This document shows, in pieces, positions 8,395 to 17,232 of a stretch of 64,000 bases of DNA. Source of the DNA: Corynebacterium sp. sy039 (lineage in GTDB: Bacteria; Actinomycetota; Actinomycetes; Mycobacteriales; Mycobacteriaceae); contig NZ_CP042325.1 in NCBI RefSeq assembly GCF_007904105.1, positions 496,001 through 560,000 on the forward strand, in the 5' to 3' direction. Made by a program: the position numbers and the translations under genes. Numbering within the stretch: the first letter of the stretch is position 1; every line of letters starts with the position of its first letter. The notes under the pieces are model-generated. The model searched no databases. It was not told the origin of the DNA and saw only the letters and a program-made list of their open reading frames with translations.

Positions 8395-9780
8395 ATGCGT
8401 TCACTCGAAGCAGTTAGCAAAGTTATTAAAGCCTATGACATTCGCGGTATCGTCGATGAGGATATTGACTCTGACTTTATTGAAGAAGTAGGCGCTGCTT
8501 TTGGCTACTTAATGAGGCAAGAAGGCGTGAAAAAAATTGCAGTCGGGCATGATATGCGTCCGTCATCTGCGCCATTATCTCAGGTTTTTGCTAAAGGAGT
8601 TAATTCTCAGGGGCTTGATGTGCTCTATCTAGGGCTAACATCAACTGATCAGTTGTATTATGTGTCCGGTGTGCAGGATTGTCCTGGTGCCATGTTCACC
8701 GCATCGCATAATCCTGCTCAATATAATGGCATCAAATTGTGCCGTGCGGGGGCAAAACCAGTAGGGCAAGAAACCGGATTGGGTGATATTATCACCATGC
8801 TCGTCGAGGGTATTCCAGAGTATTCGGGAGCAACTGGTGTTATCGAAGAAAAAGATTCGCTCCATGATTATGGCGCATTTTTGCGTGAGCTTGTTGATTT
8901 GAGCGCAATTCGCCCGCTCAAAGTAGCCGTTGATGCTGCCAATGGTATGGCTGGTCACACTGTGCCAGAGGTATTTGCTGGACTGCCCATTGAAGTAGAG
9001 CCACTATATTTTGAGCTTGATGGGACTTTCCCTAATCATGAGGCAAATCCGCTTGATCCAAAGAATCTGGTTGATTTGCAGGAATTCACCCAAAAAGTTG
9101 GGGCAGATATTGGTTTAGCTTTCGACGGTGATGCAGACCGTTGTTTTGTCGTTGATGAGAAAGGCCAGCCAGTAAGTCCCTCAGCTATTTGCGCCATTGT
9201 TGCCGAGCGCTATTTGACGCAGTATCCAGGGGCAACAATCATCCATAATCTCATTACCTCACGCGCTGTACCAGAGGTAATTCAGGAGCATGGTGGACAA
9301 GCTGTGCGAACCAGAGTAGGGCATTCTTTCATCAAAGCCGAAATGGCGCGTACTGGTGCTGTTTTTGGTGGTGAACATTCTGCACACTACTATTTCACTG
9401 ATTTCTTTAATGCAGATTCGGGAATCCTTGCAGCTATGCACGTCCTTGCTGCTTTAGGAGGGCAGCAACTGCCACTATCGGAGATGATGGCTCAATATAA
9501 TCGCTACGCAGCTTCTGGGGAGATCAACTCTCGTCTTGATTCTGTTGCGCAACAGCAGCAGCGTACTCAAGCAGTGCTAGAGGCTTTTGCTCAGCGTAGC
9601 GCAAGCGTCGATGAGCTCGATGGCATTACAGTGACTCTCAAAGACAGCCCAGCATGGTTTAACCTGCGTGCATCCAATACCGAGCCATTATTAAGGTTAA
9701 ATGTAGAAGCTCCTACTCAGGGTGAGGTCGATGAGCTCGTGCAGGAGATCCTCGGCATTATTCGCCAAGAAAGCAACTAA
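8395..9780 (+). CDS. manB: Phosphomannomutase/phosphoglucomutase
   Basis: A 461-residue alpha-D-phosphohexomutase. The phosphoserine loop is TASHNP with the catalytic Ser at residue 104, the Mg-binding loop is DGDADR at 244-249, the sugar-binding loop is GGEHSAHYYF, and the phosphate-binding RASNTEP is near the C-terminus, so all four domains are intact. It interconverts mannose-6-P and mannose-1-P, between ManA and the guanylyltransferase in GDP-mannose synthesis. The manA gene begins 10 bases after its stop. The mycobacterial gene Rv3256c that sits between these two is absent. Confidence 0.93.
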   Translation: MRSLEAVSKVIKAYDIRGIVDEDIDSDFIEEVGAAFGYLMRQEGVKKIAVGHDMRPSSAPLSQVFAKGVNSQGLDVLYLGLTSTDQLYYVSGVQDCPGAMFTASHNPAQYNGIKLCRAGAKPVGQETGLGDIITMLVEGIPEYSGATGVIEEKDSLHDYGAFLRELVDLSAIRPLKVAVDAANGMAGHTVPEVFAGLPIEVEPLYFELDGTFPNHEANPLDPKNLVDLQEFTQKVGADIGLAFDGDADRCFVVDEKGQPVSPSAICAIVAERYLTQYPGATIIHNLITSRAVPEVIQEHGGQAVRTRVGHSFIKAEMARTGAVFGGEHSAHYYFTDFFNADSGILAAMHVLAALGGQQLPLSEMMAQYNRYAASGEINSRLDSVAQQQQRTQAVLEAFAQRSASVDELDGITVTLKDSPAWFNLRASNTEPLLRLNVEAPTQGEVDELVQEILGIIRQESN

Positions 9781-9790
9781 AGGATTTGTT

Positions 9791-10972
9791 ATGCAATTGC
9801 TGAGTCCAAGTGTGCAACATTATTCCTGGGGTTCACGAACCCTCATCGCCCAATTAAAAGGGGAAGAGGCAAGTGCACGTCCAGAAGCAGAGCTATGGTT
9901 TGGTGCGCATCCTGGGGCGCCAAGTTTGGTGGAAAATGGCGATACTCTCTTGCACTACATTGAGCAGGATCCAACAGTGTTGGGCGAACGAGTATGTGCT
10001 AAGTACCGCAATACTCTTCCATTTTTGCTGAAAATTCTTGCTGCTGATGCCCCGTTATCCTTGCAAGCACATCCATCGAAACAACAAGCCGAAGAGGGCT
10101 TTGCTAAGGAAAATGAGCAAGATATTGCACTTAGCGCGCATAATCGAAACTACAAAGATGATAATCATAAACCGGAACTCATTGTGGCGCTGACTCAGTT
10201 TCATGCAATGGCTGGTTTTCGACCGCTTGCACGCACCCTTGAACTTTTTAACACGCTCGGTTGCGATCAGCTAGCGCGTTATTGCAGCGTGCTTGACGAC
10301 TCTGGTTCGGACGAGAGTAATTTACGCGCATTATTTACTACATGGATCACTATTCCAATCAAAGCGCGGCATGAGCTTATCGACGCAGTCATCTTAGCTG
10401 CAAAAAAAGCACTTGATATGCCAGCGCCAGTATGGATAAAAGACTGCCTAACTAATGTAATAAATCTCAATGAGCGTTATCCTGGTGATATTGGCGTATT
10501 GAGCGCATTATTGCTGAATTACATTGTTCTAGAACCTGGTGAAGCGCTTTATCTCGATGCAGGTAATCTCCATGCTTATGTGAGTGGGCTTGGCGTAGAG
10601 ATCATGGCGAATTCAGATAATGTATTACGCGGTGGCTTAACACCAAAGCATATTGATATTGCAGAGCTGATTAAAGTATTACGTTTTGATTCTCTTGATG
10701 ATCCACGAGTGCCATGTGAGCATGGACACTATCGCGTTCCCATTGATGAGTTTGCGTTGCGTTGCTTGGTGCTAGATTCACAGCAATCTTCGGAGGACAT
10801 TGTTTATGACAGTGCATGTATTGCATTGTGTACTCGTGGAGAAGTAACTGTGCGTAATGCACAAGAAACGAAAACTCTTTCAGCTGCTGGCGCTGTGTGG
10901 ATAGATGCGCATGAGGAAGTGCACATTAGCGGCAAAGGTCATGTCTACCTTGCCACGGTTAAGGTGACATAG
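9791..10972 (+). CDS. manA: Mannose-6-phosphate isomerase, class I
   Basis: A 393-residue type I phosphomannose isomerase. Zinc ligands are seen in LSLQAHPSKQQAEEGFA and in DDNHKPEL, and the catalytic-site segment GEALYLDAGNLHAYVSG is present. It links fructose-6-P with mannose-6-P and so feeds the mannomutase just upstream. I chose ATG 9791 because AAAGGATT lies 7 bases before it and it does not intrude into the preceding gene; a longer frame from 9722 would overlap that gene. It converges on the next, minus-strand gene with 27 bp between. Confidence 0.94.
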   Translation: MQLLSPSVQHYSWGSRTLIAQLKGEEASARPEAELWFGAHPGAPSLVENGDTLLHYIEQDPTVLGERVCAKYRNTLPFLLKILAADAPLSLQAHPSKQQAEEGFAKENEQDIALSAHNRNYKDDNHKPELIVALTQFHAMAGFRPLARTLELFNTLGCDQLARYCSVLDDSGSDESNLRALFTTWITIPIKARHELIDAVILAAKKALDMPAPVWIKDCLTNVINLNERYPGDIGVLSALLLNYIVLEPGEALYLDAGNLHAYVSGLGVEIMANSDNVLRGGLTPKHIDIAELIKVLRFDSLDDPRVPCEHGHYRVPIDEFALRCLVLDSQQSSEDIVYDSACIALCTRGEVTVRNAQETKTLSAAGAVWIDAHEEVHISGKGHVYLATVKVT

Positions 10973-10999
10973 CAGCATATAACAAGCTAGTGCGGGTGG

Positions 11000-11929
11000 T
11001 TATTGTCGATCTGCTATTGCTTGGGCAGTCGGAGTTACTGAGTCCGCCTCGGTTACTTTAGCGGTATTTTGATTGACGCTTTCGGTAGCAAGAGGAGCAA
11101 TGAGATCCAGTTCCTCTTCATCTGGTTTGGATATGAGGTCAGCCTCTGACTCTGACTCTGGTTCTTGGGAAGGTTCCTCGGTGGTGATGCTACTAATAGG
11201 CTCAAGAGCTGTTGGGATCTCGATTGCGTCAGTGCTGTCCGGAGTATCGAGATCTGGGGTAGGGGTTTGAGGCTGGTAGGTCTTCTGATATGCCTCAGGT
11301 GGAAGTAACGGTGCTTCTTGGATAGTCGGTAACTTGTTCACAAGTGATTCAATCACTTCACCTGTTTCCTTGCCTGGGGTAGGCAGTGCTGGTGTATGTG
11401 GTAACAACTTCTGTAAGTCAGATAAGAGTTGATCAGTTGTTTGCGGATAACGTTGCTCAATGCTAGTGATAGGACGCTTTATGCGTTCCTCATCTTCTGA
11501 GTAAACGCTATCGGTATCGCGATCTTCAACTTGTTGATCGTCAATAGATGCGTCTGATTCGAGTTTATCCTGCTCATTTTCTTCATTGCCCACAAAGCCT
11601 GTAGGTGAAGTATTTTTTTGCTCAGGTGAGCGTCGATAAGCCTTTTTTTTGGTAGGTTCAGTAGTTTTTGCAACGAGGCTACTCGACGATTGGGCGGAAC
11701 TGGTGCTCACTCGAGTGCTTTGTGTACTGCGCGAGACGATGTTTGCTTCTTGGGTAATGCGGGTAGGGCTTGTAGTGGCATTGGCCTGCGGACCGGCGTG
11801 TGCTTCGGTAGTAGTTGTTGATTGCAGACTAAGACGCCATGCAAAAAAGCCAATGACTAAGGCTATGACGCAGCCTGTAACAATAAAGACCAAAAAGCGT
11901 CGTGCTGAGTTATTTTTGGCCTCAACCAC
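11000..11929 (-). CDS. Unknown single-pass membrane protein with acidic, Pro/Thr-rich exterior
   Basis: I do not recognise this 309-residue protein. A transmembrane helix at about residues 12-31 follows a short basic start, so it is type II or a signal anchor. The outside part is low complexity: Ser/Thr-rich to about 90, a short Lys/Arg cluster (KKKAYRRS), an acidic stretch (about 110-150), then a more ordered section around IEQRYPQTTDQLLSDLQKLLPHTP, then a Pro/Thr/Glu-rich tail. It could be a wall-spanning or scaffold protein. No homologous domain is evident. It is divergent from the DUF4259 gene. Confidence 0.6.
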   Translation of the reverse strand: MVEAKNNSARRFLVFIVTGCVIALVIGFFAWRLSLQSTTTTEAHAGPQANATTSPTRITQEANIVSRSTQSTRVSTSSAQSSSSLVAKTTEPTKKKAYRRSPEQKNTSPTGFVGNEENEQDKLESDASIDDQQVEDRDTDSVYSEDEERIKRPITSIEQRYPQTTDQLLSDLQKLLPHTPALPTPGKETGEVIESLVNKLPTIQEAPLLPPEAYQKTYQPQTPTPDLDTPDSTDAIEIPTALEPISSITTEEPSQEPESESEADLISKPDEEELDLIAPLATESVNQNTAKVTEADSVTPTAQAIADRQ

Positions 11930-12205
11930 TTCTGCTATACCTCTCTGTGTTTCTGAACTATCTAGACTAGCTAGATATCTACACTTCTTATTTTCTTATA
12001 TAAAACTATATCGAAAGTGTTATGCGGGCAAGATATGTGCAAAACTGCTGGTGCTTGCCAAACATATCGCTACATTGAGCTACTTCATACATCATAAAAC
12101 TATTACAAATTGGTTACAATTAGGAGGGTGACACTCAAGTGTGCACTGTTTATCAAAAACTCAATCTTTAAGTCTTATAAGCACCGGGAAAGATAGGACA
12201 CAATA

Positions 12206-12559
12206 ATGAGTGCATGGGAAAGAAACATTTTCAACGAAGAAGTCAACATTGATTTTCTTGAAGAGTTGAATGATCTCGATGAGGAAAATGTCGTCGAGGC
12301 TATCTTTGATGCAGTCATGCTAGTACGTAATGACGTTGCTCGTACCGAGGAAGAACAGCTCAATGGGCAAGCGGCAGCGACCATTGCCGCAATTTGGGCA
12401 GGGGCTCCTTATTCTTCTGGTGAGATTATTGCGATGTATCCGTTTATTCGTGATCTCATTGGTGCAGGAGATGAACAGTTACGTGAATCTGCGGCCGCGG
12501 TATTAGAAACTGTGGAAACAGACGATGACTTAGAAAGCTATATTGAAGCCCTTTCTTGA
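12206..12559 (+). CDS. DUF4259-type conserved protein
   Basis: A 117-residue acidic helical protein starting MSAWERNIFNEEVNIDFLEEL, the W-x-x-x-x-F-x-x-E/D-x-x-x-D-F pattern of DUF4259 proteins, followed by repeated helices with GxAAATIAAIWAG. These proteins are common as stand-alone genes and have no known function. A predicted cytoplasmic location follows from the lack of signal or membrane segments. The upstream 276 bp (11930-12205) is AT-rich with no clear gene. The ribosome site is weak (GATAGGA, 11 bases from the ATG). Confidence 0.6.
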   Translation: MSAWERNIFNEEVNIDFLEELNDLDEENVVEAIFDAVMLVRNDVARTEEEQLNGQAAATIAAIWAGAPYSSGEIIAMYPFIRDLIGAGDEQLRESAAAVLETVETDDDLESYIEALS

Positions 12560-12715
12560 GTCTTGAGTCTGAAACCCTGAGCCTTGTGGATCATCTCGAA
12601 TCACCCAAATAACTCCGTAGGGTCATTGCCTTGTAGAGTGGAGCTTAACGATAAAGACAAAAGAATATGATGCAAAATGAGTATAGCTGCGTCATGTAAG
12701 GAGAGTAGAGAGAAT

Positions 12716-14170
12716 ATGTCCCAATCCCAATCTGTGCTGACCTCACAAGATTATAAAGTTGCTGATCTTCACCTTGCTGAAGCGGGTCGCCATCAAATCC
12801 GTTTGGCGGAATACGAGATGCCAGGATTGATGCAATTGCGTGAGGAATACCGCGAACAGCAACCTCTTAAAGGGGCTCGCATTGCCGGTTCTATCCATAT
12901 GACTGTGCAGACTGCGGTACTGATCGAAACTCTTGTGGCATTGGGGGCACAGGTACGGTGGGCATCGTGTAACATCTTTTCCACTCAAGATGAAGCAGCG
13001 GCAGCAGTGGTTGTGGGAAATGGCACCCCGGAGAATCCACAAGGTGTGCCAGTTTTTGCGTGGAAAGGGGAAACTCTAGCGGAGTATTGGTGGTGCATTA
13101 ACCAGATTTTTAGCTGGAAAGATGAACTACCCAACATGATTCTTGACGACGGCGGTGACGCCACTATGGCTGTTATTCGTGGTCGTGAATATGAGCGTGC
13201 TGGTGCTGTTCCTGCCATCCAGCCAGATGACTCCGACGAATATCAAGCATTTTTGACAATGCTTGCCACTACCCTAGAACAAGAGAATGGCAAATGGGAC
13301 AAGATTGCCGCTGCCATTAAAGGGGTAACGGAAGAAACCACCACAGGAGTACATCGTCTCTATCATTTTGCGCAGCGGGGAGAATTGCCATTCCCAGCCA
13401 TGAATGTCAATGATGCGGTAACCAAGTCAAAGTTTGACAACAAATATGGCACGAGGCATTCGCTTATCGACGGCATTAACAGGGCAACCGATATGCTCAT
13501 GGGCGGAAAAAATGTCCTTATCTGTGGTTATGGCGATGTAGGTAAGGGATGCGCGGAAGCAATGGCAGGCCAAGGCGCTCGGGTTAAAGTTACGGAAGTA
13601 GATCCTATCAATGCGCTCCAGGCACTTATGGATGGCTATGCCGTCGTTACTGTTGAGCAGGCAATATCAGATGCGGATATTGTCATTACTGCTACGGGTA
13701 ATCGCGATATTATTTCTTTTGATCATATGCTTGCTATGAAAGATCATGCAGTGGTGGGGAACATAGGTCACTTTGATAATGAGATTGATATGGCGTCGTT
13801 GCTTCATCGCGACGATGTTAAGCGGGTGACTATTAAATCGCAGGTTGATGAGTTCCAATTGCCTAATGGAAAATCAATTGTTGTGCTCTCTGAAGGACGC
13901 TTGCTCAACCTTGGTAATGCTACGGGGCATCCAAGTTTTGTTATGTCTAACTCTTTTGCGGATCAGACTATTGCGCAGATTGAGCTATTCAATAACGATG
14001 GTCGTTATACTAACGATGTTTATCGTCTGCCAAAAATTCTTGATGAAAAAGTCGCCCGCATCCACGTAGAAGCACTAGGTGGTACTCTCACCCAGCTCAG
14101 TCAAGCGCAAGCAGAATATATTGGAGTGGACGTCGCTGGTCCATATAAGCCTGAGCACTATCGCTACTAA
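12716..14170 (+). CDS. ahcY: S-adenosylhomocysteine hydrolase
   Basis: A 484-residue NAD-dependent AdoHcy hydrolase that splits S-adenosylhomocysteine into adenosine and homocysteine, closing the methylation cycle. The NAD-binding GYGDVGKG lies at about 271-278, the substrate region includes [20 protein letters not shown] and [10 protein letters not shown], and the C-terminus ends in KPEHYRY, whose Lys/Tyr complete the neighbouring subunit's cofactor site. The ATG at 12716 has AAGGAG about 11 bases before it; the frame opens at 12677 but would add 13 unlike residues. I see no SAH riboswitch in the 156 bp upstream. tmk follows after 20 bp. Confidence 0.95.
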   Translation: MSQSQSVLTSQDYKVADLHLAEAGRHQIRLAEYEMPGLMQLREEYREQQPLKGARIAGSIHMTVQTAVLIETLVALGAQVRWASCNIFSTQDEAAAAVVVGNGTPENPQGVPVFAWKGETLAEYWWCINQIFSWKDELPNMILDDGGDATMAVIRGREYERAGAVPAIQPDDSDEYQAFLTMLATTLEQENGKWDKIAAAIKGVTEETTTGVHRLYHFAQRGELPFPAMNVNDAVTKSKFDNKYGTRHSLIDGINRATDMLMGGKNVLICGYGDVGKGCAEAMAGQGARVKVTEVDPINALQALMDGYAVVTVEQAISDADIVITATGNRDIISFDHMLAMKDHAVVGNIGHFDNEIDMASLLHRDDVKRVTIKSQVDEFQLPNGKSIVVLSEGRLLNLGNATGHPSFVMSNSFADQTIAQIELFNNDGRYTNDVYRLPKILDEKVARIHVEALGGTLTQLSQAQAEYIGVDVAGPYKPEHYRY

Positions 14171-14190
14171 TTTTTGAGGTATAAGCATTT

Positions 14191-14805
14191 ATGATCATCG
14201 CAATTGAAGGCATCGATGGTGCAGGAAAAAACACACTGGTAAGTGCATTAGTGCAGGATTTTTCTGCGCGCGTTATGAGTTTTCCTCGTTATGATCAGTC
14301 CATTCACGCGCAATTAGCCCGGCAAGCGCTGTATGGGAATATGGGTGATATGAGTGATTCTGCTTATGCAATGGCGACACTCTTCGCCCTAGATCGTCGG
14401 GAGGCGAAAGCGGATATTGATGCCTTTGTAGGCAGCGAATCAATTTTGTTACTCGATCGTTATGTAGCGTCAAATGCTGCATATACTGCTGCACGTTTAG
14501 CTGATGAAAATGCAATAGAGTGGGTGGCTCACTTAGAGTTTGAGCAGTTTGGTTTAGCGCGTCCAGATCTTCAGATTTTGCTTAACACCCCTCCTGAGCT
14601 TGCACAACAGCGTGCTCAGATGCGAGAAAAAAACGATGCGACGCGTCAGCGAGATCTTTATGAGTCCGATAATTCCTTGCAAAACAATACGGCATTGATA
14701 TATGGACAACTTGCACAGAAGCAGTGGCAATCCCAGTGGCTGATTGCCGAACCAGATTATAATGTGGAAGACATGATTAAATCGGTGCGCCAAAGGCTTG
14801 CGTGA
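14191..14805 (+). CDS. tmk: Thymidylate kinase
   Basis: A 204-residue dTMP kinase that makes dTDP from dTMP and ATP. The P-loop is EGIDGAGKNT at residues 6-15, the DRY motif is LLLDRYVASNAAYTAARL, and a lid region with basic residues follows (RAQMREKNDATRQRD). It lies between ahcY and mtrA as in M. tuberculosis (Rv3247c). The length is typical of the mycobacterial-type enzyme. Confidence 0.93.
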   Translation: MIIAIEGIDGAGKNTLVSALVQDFSARVMSFPRYDQSIHAQLARQALYGNMGDMSDSAYAMATLFALDRREAKADIDAFVGSESILLLDRYVASNAAYTAARLADENAIEWVAHLEFEQFGLARPDLQILLNTPPELAQQRAQMREKNDATRQRDLYESDNSLQNNTALIYGQLAQKQWQSQWLIAEPDYNVEDMIKSVRQRLA

Positions 14806-14892
14806 GATTTGGGCTGAAAGCACCGTTGGTCAATCTAGCAAGAAGTGCTCATAGCAATGCGTATGAGCTGTGGGAAGGATATTTCTTTTAAT

Positions 14893-15570
14893 ATGGCGCT
14901 GAAAATTCTCGTCGTCGATGATGATCCAGCTATCTCTGAGATGCTGACTATTGTGCTCAACACCGAAGGGTTTGAGGCAGTGGCTGTAACCGATGGTGCA
15001 GAAGCAGTAGCTGCTTTTAGGCGGGAAAACCCAGATCTTATTTTGCTTGATCTGATGCTACCGGGGATGAACGGTATTGATATTTGCCGCATTATTCGTC
15101 GTGAATCAGCAGTTCCGATTGTGATGCTTACTGCGAAAACAGATACCGTTGATGTGGTTCTTGGTTTGGAATCAGGTGCTGATGATTACATCAACAAGCC
15201 GTTTAAGCCTAAAGAACTTGTCGCTCGTATTCGAGCACGGTTGCGTCGTAGTGATGACATTGAAGCGGATACCATTGAGATTGGTAATTTGCTTATTGAT
15301 GTTCCTGGCCATGTGGTTACGTGTGCTGGTGAAGAGGTAAAACTCACTCCGTTGGAGTTTGATCTTTTAGTTGAGCTTGCCTCAAAACCAGGGCAAGTGC
15401 TTTCTCGTGAGGAGCTGCTCAAGAAGGTATGGGGTTATCATAATTCTTCTGATACCCGACTGATCAATGTTCATATCCAGCGCTTGCGTTCTAAAATTGA
15501 GAAGGATCCGGAAAACCCAGAGATTGTGCTCACCGTTCGTGGTGTCGGGTATAAGACTGTGCAGGAGTAG
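14893..15570 (+). CDS. mtrA: MtrA response regulator
   Basis: A 225-residue OmpR/PhoB-type regulator. The receiver domain has the acidic pocket D9-D10-D11, phosphorylated Asp 53 (LLDLMLPG), Thr 80 and Lys 102 (INKPF). The winged helix at about 130-225 has KLTPLEFDLL, VLSREELL and VRGVGYK. MtrA controls cell-wall hydrolases, osmoprotection and division in corynebacteria. I chose ATG 14893 (MALKILVVDDDP) over 14845, since the longer form adds 16 unlike residues and GAAGGA lies about 12 bases before 14893. It is the first gene of mtrA-mtrB-lpqB. Confidence 0.95.
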   Translation: MALKILVVDDDPAISEMLTIVLNTEGFEAVAVTDGAEAVAAFRRENPDLILLDLMLPGMNGIDICRIIRRESAVPIVMLTAKTDTVDVVLGLESGADDYINKPFKPKELVARIRARLRRSDDIEADTIEIGNLLIDVPGHVVTCAGEEVKLTPLEFDLLVELASKPGQVLSREELLKKVWGYHNSSDTRLINVHIQRLRSKIEKDPENPEIVLTVRGVGYKTVQE

Positions 15571-15648
15571 GCAGCAATTTTAGTAGAATGGCTAAGAAAC
15601 CAGACGCATCGGTTTCTGACTCAATGGCGTACTTCCATCCAGACGCGG

Positions 15649-17232
15649 GTGTTAGGATCTATCCTTTCTATTTCCGCGATCATGATGATCATTTTGGTAT
15701 TTGTGCTCGTCAACCTCGTGACACAAAACTTGCTCAATGCCAAACTTGATGTTGCCAATTCGGAAATTGATCGTGCTCGTGTGGCGGTGGAAGAGCAAAT
15801 TAATGCCACCAGTGCTTCTACATCATTGCAAACTCGGCTCAATGCTGCCCGTGCAGCTTTAACAAATCAAGATACTAATGGGTTTTATGCGCAAACTACC
15901 TATGAACCAGTTATTGTGGTCAATAATCCTGATGGATCTATAACGGCTTCTCCCGAAGGGTATCGCATCCCAGAGCGACTTCGTAGTTTTGTGCAAAAAA
16001 ATCAGATTTCTTATCAATTTGCCACGATTGATCGTCAAGATTCCAGTACCTATAAAGCGCTGATCATTGGTTCTCCCACAAAAACAGATATTCCTGATCT
16101 GCAGGTGTATCTGGTTATTTCTATGACCAGCGAAGAGTCAACAATTGCCCTATTGCGTGGTCTGTTTTCTGCGGCTGGAGTAGTAATCGTCGTGCTGCTT
16201 GTGGGCATTGTGTGGCTGCTAATTCAGCAAGTTATTGTGCCAGTTCGTTCTGCAGCCTTGATTGCGGAGCGCTTTGCGTCAGGGCATCTGCGAGAGCGCA
16301 TGATTGTCGATGGCGAAGATGAGATGGCTACCCTGGCAGTTAGCTTCAATTCAATGGCTGAGTCATTGTCGAAAAAAATAAAACAATTGGAGGAATACGG
16401 CAATTTGCAGCGGCAATTTACCTCTGATGTGTCGCATGAATTACGTACCCCATTGACCACGGTACGCATGGCTGCGGATCTTATTGAGTCGCAAACTGAT
16501 GACTTACCTGAGAGCGTGCAGCGTGCTGCGGTATTGATGCAGACTGAATTGGGTCGTTTTGAGGTTCTCCTTGAAGATCTGCTTGAGATTTCGCGTCACG
16601 ACGCTGGTGTGGCAGATTTGTCAGAGAGTGCTTTGGATATTCGCTCTTGTGTTGCGTCCGCATGGCAGCAAACACAGCATTTAGCAGAGAAACTTGATGT
16701 ACCTGTGCGCTTTCATATGTATGCCAACGATGATGTCCTGGCTAGCCAAGAACAAGACCAAGAACACGACTTAGACAGTGCACGCACGCAGATGGCTACA
16801 TCTGTAACAGGGGACCCTCGACGCATTGAGCGTATTATCCGTAACTTATTGGCCAACGCAATTGATCATTCTGAAGGGAACCCAGTCGATGTGTATGTTG
16901 CTCGTAATGAGCAGGCCATTGCCGTTGGCGTAGTCGATCATGGGGTGGGATTAAAGCCTGGGCAAGAAGATCTGGTCTTTAACCGTTTCTGGCGGGCAGA
17001 TCCGTCGCGAGTACGTCATTCAGGCGGTACTGGATTGGGGCTTGCAATCTCTAGAGAAGATGCTGCTTTGCATGGTGGTGCGCTTGAAGCGATTGGTGAA
17101 CAAGGCGTGGGGACTATGTTCCGGCTTACATTGCCCATCACCCCACACGCTAGTTATGAACAGAGCCCACTAGAATTAGCGGTTCCACGTTCGCTAGAAC
17201 CAGAGCAGTTAGAGGTTGCAGCAGATGAATAG
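15649..17232 (+). CDS. mtrB: MtrB sensor histidine kinase
   Basis: A membrane histidine kinase partnering MtrA. Two transmembrane helices (about residues 3-25 and 170-195 in this numbering) flank an extracellular sensor; a HAMP domain follows (QQVIVPVRSAALIAERF), then the HisKA motif FTSDVSHELRTPL with the phosphorylated His near 263, and the HATPase with NLLANAIDHS, DHGVGL and GGTGLGLAI. The given start, GTG 15649, opens directly into the first helix without the usual basic leader. The same frame is open back to 15571 and encodes WLRNQTHRFLTQWRTSIQTR, which looks like the true N-terminus, but holds no ATG, GTG or TTG; only CTG 15616 or ATT 15577 (AGGAG 9 bases upstream) remain. It overlaps lpqB by 8 bases. 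Confidence 0.93.
   Translation: MLGSILSISAIMMIILVFVLVNLVTQNLLNAKLDVANSEIDRARVAVEEQINATSASTSLQTRLNAARAALTNQDTNGFYAQTTYEPVIVVNNPDGSITASPEGYRIPERLRSFVQKNQISYQFATIDRQDSSTYKALIIGSPTKTDIPDLQVYLVISMTSEESTIALLRGLFSAAGVVIVVLLVGIVWLLIQQVIVPVRSAALIAERFASGHLRERMIVDGEDEMATLAVSFNSMAESLSKKIKQLEEYGNLQRQFTSDVSHELRTPLTTVRMAADLIESQTDDLPESVQRAAVLMQTELGRFEVLLEDLLEISRHDAGVADLSESALDIRSCVASAWQQTQHLAEKLDVPVRFHMYANDDVLASQEQDQEHDLDSARTQMATSVTGDPRRIERIIRNLLANAIDHSEGNPVDVYVARNEQAIAVGVVDHGVGLKPGQEDLVFNRFWRADPSRVRHSGGTGLGLAISREDAALHGGALEAIGEQGVGTMFRLTLPITPHASYEQSPLELAVPRSLEPEQLEVAADE

Noticed and set aside
12560..12715. SAH or SAM riboswitch upstream of ahcY
   Set aside because: No conserved helices or pseudoknot pattern could be made out by eye.
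15588..15660. ATG 15588 as mtrB start
   Set aside because: It is in a different frame from the kinase and quickly diverges from any family-like sequence; it would need a frameshift.
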